A DNA stretch of 50,068 bases from Leptothoe spongobia TAU-MAC 1115 (lineage in GTDB: Bacteria; Cyanobacteriota; Cyanobacteriia; Phormidesmidales; Phormidesmidaceae). Below, in pieces: positions 44,391-50,068 of the stretch (within the stretch, counting starts at the first letter, position 1; each line of letters starts with the position of its first letter). A model generated the notes under the pieces. The model did not search any database. It was not told the DNA's origin and was given only the letters and a program-made list of their open reading frames with translations. The DNA is taken from the NCBI RefSeq assembly GCF_018739885.1, contig NZ_JADOES010000040.1, positions 1 to 50,068 on the forward strand, given 5' to 3'. The translations under genes and the position numbers were made by a program.

Positions 44391-45227
44391 AGTTATAGCT
44401 AATCAAGCCTGAGGTAATCTATGCAGCAATTAGAGTCTTTCTTCCTGCCAGAAAGCTCTAATTGCTATTGCTTTTAGCAGTTTTATATTGTCTGGCAGTC
44501 TAAAACTGTATCAAAATGGTGGCATTGCTGCCCCTTGGTTTGTTTCTGGTGACAGCAGAAAACTAAGGACAATGGTTATCGACAATGTCCATCTTAGCCA
44601 TGGCGATATGACTGAAATGCAGGCTTAAACCACGTCCAAGTTGAAACCTGTAGTTTCTCCCACGGTAAAACGACCGTTCTGGACGTGGACAAGGTTTATA
44701 TGACCAGTCGCAGTCACCTAATTCGTGAAATTGCTAGCGTTCAGAGTCGTTAATTGCGATCGTAAAACAAACTTCAAACACCTATGATGGCAAAACTATA
44801 AAGCTTCCACATAATGAAGCAATATAGTCCCATAGGGAGTAAAACAAGACCTGCCAAAAAGACAACCATAGCCTTGACTGGCCAATGGCCCTGGGAAATC
44901 ATTTTCTTTGCTTTCCAAACCATCAATAGAATTCCTGAATCTCAACAAACAGGGTAATTTCCCATATATTTGCAACACAATAGAAATAATAAATTAAGGA
45001 AAAATACTCTTCGAATGTGATCAAGCTTGACGATGAGCACGATCAAACGCTCTGTCTAACGCCTAGGACCAAACACTTTAGCCAGAGATTTGTACATACT
45101 TATAACTAATAACCTTGGTAATGTTAAGAGAATTTCAGATCCTCTTAACTTTTTGTAATACTCGTAGCAGAAGGAAAATATAATAAGTTGTTTCGTATAG
45201 TCCTGCCCTATTTAATACCCCGCCAGA
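44391..45227. other. 837-base intergenic region
   Basis: No convincing gene is seen. A 60-codon minus-strand frame (44796-44978) has no recognisable features. Copy 3 of the dispersed structured element occupies about 44624-44700. The remainder should hold the phytochrome promoter. Confidence 0.5.
44624..44700. repeat. dispersed structured element, copy 3
   Basis: CACGTCCA (44631-44638) and TGGACGTG (44680-44687) are outer arms, with flanking TTAAAC and GTTTA extending the inverted symmetry. Inside lie GAAAC-CTGTA-GTTTC and ACGGT-AAAACG-ACCGT, giving a possible three-way junction. It matches copy 2 almost base for base. Confidence 0.85.
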
Positions 45228-47519
45228 ATGAGACAGTCTGATTCCCTACATAGTTCAGGGAGACTCCAGCAAACCCATGACACCTTTCCTGTCCATCTCA
45301 TTGGTGTAACTCAACCCCATGGTGTGTTGATGGTATTAACTGAGTCTGACTTTATGATCACCCAGGTTAGTGAAAATGCCGACTTGCATCTCGGCATCAG
45401 CCTTCAATCATTGTTAGGTAAGTCGTTACTAGACATCCTGGAGTCAACGGCTCAGCTCCAACATAATTTGGAGGCCTGCACAGAGCAACCTGTCTATATT
45501 CCTATTTCGTTGCCGATATCCGATGCCATCAAACACTTTGATGGGCAAATCCATCGGATAAACGAGTCCATCATTTTGGAGCTTGAGCCTGCGGGTTTAC
45601 AGACAGTGATTCAGCTGACGTCTCTGCAAAATAATGTGCAACGGGCCATTGGTCGCTTACGCCAAATAGATGATATTAACGATTTTCTCCAGGCCTCCGT
45701 TCAGGAAATACAAGCATTTACTGGCTACGACCGAGTTATGGTCTATCAGTTTGATCATACCCAGGCGGGCTCGGTCGTAGCTGAAGTCAAACCATCTGAC
45801 GCAGTGTCTTACTTGGGGCTACATTATCCGGCCACCGATATCCCCAGTCTGGTGCGACAGCTGTACCAACAGGGTGTCGTCCGATACATCCCTGATTTAA
45901 CGGCTTCACCCGTCAACCTGCTTACAGCAGAGGTCTCTGGCCTTGCAGAAACCCCGCCAGATTTGAGGCACTCTATGCTGAGAGGCGTAGACCCCTGCTG
46001 CATTGAATATCACCAAAACATGGAGGTGACTGCATTACTGGTAATTTCCCTGGTTAGAAATAATCAGCTTTGGGGACTGCTCTCATGTCACCATCCGACG
46101 AAAAAATACCTTCCCTACGCTGTCAGGTCAGCCTGCGCAGTGTTGGGACAGTTTATTGCGGCAGAACTGGCCGGTAAAGTCAATCAAAATGAACTGAACT
46201 ATCTCAACAGCCTCAAAGCAATTCAGACGGATTTTATAGAATCTATTGCCGCTGCTCAAGACTTTAAGCAAGCCCTGATTCATCCAGAACCACGCCTGCT
46301 GGATATGGTGAATGCTAAAGGTGCAGCCGTCTGTCTAGATCAAGACATTACGTTAATCGGTGATACACCTGCTTTGGCAGATGTGCAAGCCTTGATTGAC
46401 TGGTCAATGGCAGACAAGGTCACAGAAATTTTTCACACCAACTGCTTATCCAAGGATTACCCCGCTGGCGCTAATTTCCAGACCATTGCTAGTGGGGTCA
46501 TGGGGTTAAAAATCTCTCAGCTGCGCCGTTATCTGATCCTCTGGTTTCGTCCTGAGGTGCTGCAGACGGTCAACTGGGCTGGCAACCCAGACAATGGTAT
46601 CCATAAGACAGAGGATGGCGATGTCTTCCTCTGTCCTCGCAACTCCTTTCAACAGTGGCAGGAGACGGTACAAGCGACAGCCTTGCCCTGGAAACCTGTC
46701 GAGATCTCCAGTGCCCTAGCCTTAAAAAATGCCATTGTTGGCATTGTGCTCAATAAGGCTGATGAGTTAGCACAAATTAACCTCGAACTAGAGCGTAGCA
46801 ATCGAGAACTCGATTCGTTTGCCTATGCTGCCTCCCATGACCTGAAGGAGCCTCTGAGAGGCATCACTAACTTTTCAAATATTATTTTGAAGCGCTATAG
46901 CCAGAATTTAGATGAGTCCGCTATTAAGAAGCTGCGAACATTAGTCAAACTGTCTGAACGGATGGATAGGTTAATTGATGCGCTACTGAGATTTTCACGA
47001 CTAGGGCAAGCTGAGTTGCATTATCAGTCAACAGACCTAAATGACCTTATAACGAATGTTATTGATGGATTGGAGGCAAGCCAAGCCGATACAGCACCAT
47101 CACTAAACGTGCTACTACCAAGACCGTTACCCACGGTCAACGCTGATCCAGCCCTCATTACAGAAGTCTTGAGCAATCTTCTAAGTAACGCTCTCAAGTA
47201 CACCAATAAACCCCAGCCAAAGATTGAAGTTGGCTACTTAACCGCTGACGAATGGCAGCGAGAAGACGGGGGACTTCCAGCTCATACCTGTGCCCTCTAC
47301 GTTAAGGATGATGGCATTGGTATTCGAAAACGGCATTTTCAAAATGTATTTCGCCTCTTTAAGCGTCTCCACGAACGCGATAGCTATGGTGGTGGTACAG
47401 GGGTGGGGCTCACCATTGCCAAGAAAATTATTGAACGCCATGGCGGACAAATCTGGCTAGAGTCTAACTATGGTGAAGGAACAACATTTTACTTCGTGCT
47501 AAACTGTGAAGAAAAGTAA
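45228..47519 (+). CDS. Cph1-type phytochrome histidine kinase
   Basis: This 763-residue photoreceptor kinase has a PAS domain at about residues 22-130 and a GAF domain at about 145-315 with YPATDIP (D204, PxSDIP-type), RGVDPCCIEY and SCHH (H288/H289). A PHY domain follows at about 325-500 (WFRPE, VNWAGNP, PRNSFQQW), then HisKA with H537 in YAASHDLKEPLRG and HATPase_c (NLLSNALKYT, DDGIGI, GTGVGL). C257 aligns with the bilin-attaching Cys259 of Cph1. The next residue is C258, where phytochromes normally have His260. There is no N-terminal Cys as in bacteriophytochromes. An Rcp1-type regulator follows 36 bases later. It should bind a phycobilin and signal red/far-red light, with altered tuning possible. 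Confidence 0.93.
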   Translation: MRQSDSLHSSGRLQQTHDTFPVHLIGVTQPHGVLMVLTESDFMITQVSENADLHLGISLQSLLGKSLLDILESTAQLQHNLEACTEQPVYIPISLPISDAIKHFDGQIHRINESIILELEPAGLQTVIQLTSLQNNVQRAIGRLRQIDDINDFLQASVQEIQAFTGYDRVMVYQFDHTQAGSVVAEVKPSDAVSYLGLHYPATDIPSLVRQLYQQGVVRYIPDLTASPVNLLTAEVSGLAETPPDLRHSMLRGVDPCCIEYHQNMEVTALLVISLVRNNQLWGLLSCHHPTKKYLPYAVRSACAVLGQFIAAELAGKVNQNELNYLNSLKAIQTDFIESIAAAQDFKQALIHPEPRLLDMVNAKGAAVCLDQDITLIGDTPALADVQALIDWSMADKVTEIFHTNCLSKDYPAGANFQTIASGVMGLKISQLRRYLILWFRPEVLQTVNWAGNPDNGIHKTEDGDVFLCPRNSFQQWQETVQATALPWKPVEISSALALKNAIVGIVLNKADELAQINLELERSNRELDSFAYAASHDLKEPLRGITNFSNIILKRYSQNLDESAIKKLRTLVKLSERMDRLIDALLRFSRLGQAELHYQSTDLNDLITNVIDGLEASQADTAPSLNVLLPRPLPTVNADPALITEVLSNLLSNALKYTNKPQPKIEVGYLTADEWQREDGGLPAHTCALYVKDDGIGIRKRHFQNVFRLFKRLHERDSYGGGTGVGLTIAKKIIERHGGQIWLESNYGEGTTFYFVLNCEEK

Positions 47520-47555
47520 TAAACTCTGGTAAAAAATTAATTCTTTCTTAAGTTT

Positions 47556-48023
47556 ATGCTCGATAACAATAAAGCTACTTTACTAGTCGTTGAAGACAGT
47601 GATGAAGATTTTGAAGTCCTGCAGATCTTCATGGAAGATCTAGCGGTTACCAACCCCATTTATCGCTGTACAACTGGGGATAAAGCGTTAGATTTTTTGT
47701 ATCGCAATCAGGGTGAGGTAGGGACTAAAAAGGACCCCCTTCCCTCGATGATTTTGCTGGACTTAAATCTACCTGGAATCGATGGTAGAGAAGTGTTAGA
47801 GCGGCTTAAGCAAGATGATGAGTTTCGTGAAATTCCCATCGTTATTTTTACTACCAATTCTGATCCTAGAGATATCAAGCTCTGCTACAGCAAGGGGGCC
47901 AATGGTTATCTGATCAAGCCGGTTGGTACAGAGAGATTTGAGAAGGCAATTCAAGCATTTGTAGATTACTGGCTATATACCAATACTCCACCCGATTGGG
48001 TTGAGCTAACTGGATTTCATTAG
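47556..48023 (+). CDS. Rcp1-type single-domain response regulator
   Basis: This 155-residue stand-alone REC protein has E13/D14 in VVEDSDED, phospho-acceptor D69 in MILLDLNLPGIDG, TTNSDPRDI and the conserved Lys in LIKPVG. The C-terminal extension VDYWLYTNTPP is typical of Rcp1, the partner of Cph1, which lacks a DNA-binding output. The gene directly follows the phytochrome kinase and is surely its phosphotransfer partner. Confidence 0.93.
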   Translation: MLDNNKATLLVVEDSDEDFEVLQIFMEDLAVTNPIYRCTTGDKALDFLYRNQGEVGTKKDPLPSMILLDLNLPGIDGREVLERLKQDDEFREIPIVIFTTNSDPRDIKLCYSKGANGYLIKPVGTERFEKAIQAFVDYWLYTNTPPDWVELTGFH

Positions 48024-48353
48024 GATGGATTGAAAAGTAGAAATCAGGTTTAAAAAAGTCCGTAATCAATCGTATTTTTGTGGAGAATGTTTATTTGTTT
48101 TATGAGTGGTTTCCTAGTGAAATCATTGTGCGGTGGATTCTATCCTGCCATCTTTGTAATTGTTTGGATAACTTTAAAGTGGCTAAGGTATAAGGCTTTT
48201 TAGGCATTTTTGGCTGAGGCACACCGATAGTAGTAGAGTGTTTCTGAAAGTATCTAATGGAAGCACTTATCGATTTTGTATATTGATTTTTATATTTTAT
48301 TAACAATTTAAAGTTTAATGTCACCCTGGTGAGGAAGATGCTCATCACCTTCC
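48024..48353. other. 330-base intergenic region
   Basis: An AT-rich spacer between the Rcp1-like gene and the hybrid kinase. A minus-strand frame (48100-48372) contains a basic stretch (LSKQLQRWQDRIHRTMIS) but overlaps the kinase start and has no recognisable family, so it is not called. Nothing else is seen. Confidence 0.4.
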
Positions 48354-49940
48354 ATGGCTGCGGCTCACACATTGCTCATTGTTGATGATTGTGCAGAGGA
48401 TCGAGAGGTCTATCGCGAGTACCTTTCTAGCGATCCTCATAATACCTATGAATTTTGCGAAGCGTCCCTGGCAGAAGTGGGCCTTGAGCTTTTTTTGAAG
48501 CAGCAATTTGATGTGGTGCTGCTGGATTTTTATATGCCCGATATGACGGGGTTGGAATTTTTAGGGCAGCTGCAAAAACATCAGCATAAGGTGCAATATC
48601 CCATCATTATGCTGACGGGGCAGGGGAATGAGGAGCTAGCTGTACGGGCCATGAAGCAGGGGGTACAGGACTATCTGGGCAAGCAGCACCTGCAGCCAGA
48701 GGTCTTGCAGCGTACGGTGAGGAGCGTGATCCAGCAATCCCATCTCCATGTGGCGTTGCATAAAACCCGTGAGCAACAGCGCTTAATTGCGACAACGGCC
48801 TTGCGGATTCGACAGTCTCTCGATCTAAGCCAGATTCTGGATACAACGGTGGCTGAAGTCCAGCAGCTTTTAGAATGTGATCATGTGGCCGTTTATCAAG
48901 GGGATACCCAGGATTCGTCTCCTAAAATTAAGGCCGAATTGGGTACTCGCTGCTGTGAATCACGAACACTCAATTCGGGTGAAATCCTGGCCCACCCTAC
49001 AGCCAATGGCGAGTCGCCTCAAAAGGATGACTATCGAGAGCTGACTGCGCCCATCTTGATTCATTCACCCCAGTCGTCTCAAAGCTATACCTGGGGTTAC
49101 CTGGTGGCTCACCAATGTTCTAAGATTACGGCCTGGCACCCAGAAGAACATAGTCTTCTGAATGAACTAGCCGTACAGCTTGCGATCGCAATCCAACAAG
49201 CCGAACTACTATCCCAAACCCAATCAGCCTTAGAAAAAGCCCAGGAACTGAGCCATTTCAAATCCCAAATCCTCGCCACCGTTTCCCATGAATACCGATC
49301 ACCCCTGGCCGTTATCCTCGGTGCAGCCTCTACCCTAGACCGTCATGGTCAGCGTCTAGAGCCCTCAAAGCAGGCCCGATTTCTAACCATGATCCAGGAA
49401 AAGGCCAGACACATGACCCGACTAGTGGACAATATGCTGGTCATGCATCAATGCGAACTGGACCAGGCTCGGTTTGAACCAGCTCCTATGAATATTCTGC
49501 AATTTATCGCTGATATTGTAGAAGAATATCGAGAAAATACCCCAGAACATCAGCTAATCTTCCAAATAGCGGGCAAAACTCAAGGTTTCTGGGGTGACCA
49601 GGGTATGCTTCGACTGGCTATCGATAATCTGTTATCCAATGCCATTAAATTTTCTCCCGATGGTGGGCAGATTGAAATACATCTTTTGGGCGAAACGACA
49701 AAAATCATCCTCTCGGTTAAAGATTTTGGTATTGGCATTCCCCAAGAGGACATACCGAATTTATTTCAGTCCTTTAGTCGCGCCAGTAATGTGGACAATA
49801 TTCAAGGTATTGGTCTAGGTCTCTCTATTACCAAAGCTTGCATTGATCTGCACCAAGGCAGCATCCGCTTAGAGAGTGAAGAAAACTATGGCACCACTGC
49901 CATTGTCGATCTACCAAAACAACCGCAGGTGCAGCCGTAA
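48354..49940 (+). CDS. REC-GAF-histidine kinase hybrid
   Basis: This 528-residue signalling protein begins with a REC domain (residues 5-125; DD at 11-12, phospho-acceptor D58 in VVLLDFYMPD, Lys in LGKQHL). A GAF domain follows at about 140-285 (LRIRQSLDLSQILDTTVAEV, AVYQGD, WGYLVAHQ). A HisKA domain has H312 in TVSHEYRSPLAV, and HATPase_c has NLLSNAIKFSPDGG, KDFGIGIPQED and GIGLGLSI. The GAF lacks an obvious chromophore Cys-His pair, but C200-C201 are present. It follows the phytochrome and Rcp1 genes in the same direction, so it may take part in the same light-response pathway. No membrane segment, so cytoplasmic. Confidence 0.92.
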   Translation: MAAAHTLLIVDDCAEDREVYREYLSSDPHNTYEFCEASLAEVGLELFLKQQFDVVLLDFYMPDMTGLEFLGQLQKHQHKVQYPIIMLTGQGNEELAVRAMKQGVQDYLGKQHLQPEVLQRTVRSVIQQSHLHVALHKTREQQRLIATTALRIRQSLDLSQILDTTVAEVQQLLECDHVAVYQGDTQDSSPKIKAELGTRCCESRTLNSGEILAHPTANGESPQKDDYRELTAPILIHSPQSSQSYTWGYLVAHQCSKITAWHPEEHSLLNELAVQLAIAIQQAELLSQTQSALEKAQELSHFKSQILATVSHEYRSPLAVILGAASTLDRHGQRLEPSKQARFLTMIQEKARHMTRLVDNMLVMHQCELDQARFEPAPMNILQFIADIVEEYRENTPEHQLIFQIAGKTQGFWGDQGMLRLAIDNLLSNAIKFSPDGGQIEIHLLGETTKIILSVKDFGIGIPQEDIPNLFQSFSRASNVDNIQGIGLGLSITKACIDLHQGSIRLESEENYGTTAIVDLPKQPQVQP

Positions 49941-49975
49941 TCGTCTCATAGCGACGAGCCCTCTATGAGACGATT
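49939..49975. terminator. 13-bp inverted repeat at the kinase stop codon
   Basis: AATCGTCTCATAG (49939-49951) and its exact reverse complement (49963-49975) enclose an 11-base loop and begin inside the stop codon of the hybrid kinase. No T-tract follows, so it is a terminator-like or mRNA-stabilising hairpin rather than a textbook terminator. Confidence 0.55.
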
Positions 49976-50068
49976 CTCGCGGTCTAAAAGGCAGCCCTTT
50001 CAAGGTGATTTTTTAGGCTTTCTATTTTGTGCAAGTAAACGAGCTGTAGAGACATGCGGCTTATTTTT

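Noticed and set aside
44796..44978. 60-codon minus-strand frame before the phytochrome gene
   Set aside because: No features and no plausible start signal.
48100..48372. 90-codon minus-strand frame before the hybrid kinase
   Set aside because: Overlaps the kinase start and matches nothing recognisable.

Overview
The window looks like cyanobacterial chromosome. Supporting signs are frequent HIP1 palindromes (GCGATCGC, for example near 3663, 4310, 4952, 15233, 33558 and 49181), a Cph1-type phytochrome paired with an Rcp1-type response regulator, three Uma2-family genes, a pentapeptide-repeat protein, a cyanobacterial-type outer-membrane porin and a LabA-like NYN protein. I cannot name the species. 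No rRNA or tRNA gene was seen.

Layout. 0.5-3.7 kb: a minimal nucleotidyltransferase antitoxin next to a truncated HEPN partner, a PD-(D/E)XK-like protein, a CodA-type cytosine deaminase and a Uma2 nuclease. 3.7-6.9 kb: uvrA behind a perfect 32-bp palindrome. 6.9-8.0 kb: a second Uma2 gene bracketed by exact 17-bp inverted repeats, plus a small protein. 8.4-11.9 kb: a PepSY lipoprotein and a large RTX protein carrying three tandem domains, each followed by a clear terminator. 12.0-14.1 kb: the remains of an integron, with an acetyltransferase, a 91-bp attC-like site, a short-chain dehydrogenase and a frameshifted N-terminal piece of an IntI-type integrase. 14.1-17.3 kb: a response regulator, porin and histidine kinase operon, followed by a decayed phosphoesterase. 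17.7-25.3 kb: small metabolic and envelope genes (VOC, ankyrin, DUF4870/DUF3592, Uma2, secreted protein, PanE-like reductase, AGCS symporter, membrane-anchored protein). 25.4-27.5 kb: pentapeptide and YdcF-like proteins.

27.6-42.1 kb is a Wzx/Wzy-type extracellular polysaccharide cluster. It contains two sulfotransferases, a flippase, two GT2 and two GT4 glycosyltransferases, an O-antigen-ligase-like polymerase, a Wza-type export protein, a Wzc-type co-polymerase with a degenerate P-loop, and an alkaline-phosphatase-superfamily enzyme. The likely product is a sulfated exopolysaccharide. It is followed by about 1.7 kb of repeat-rich DNA without a convincing gene, then a NYN-domain protein. The window ends in a light/two-component block: phytochrome kinase, Rcp1-like regulator, and a REC-GAF-kinase hybrid.

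The most unusual material is the relic integron, a structured 57-bp element present three times whose stem shows a compensatory change, the Uma2 gene bracketed by inverted repeats, and a phytochrome with tandem cysteines at the chromophore site.
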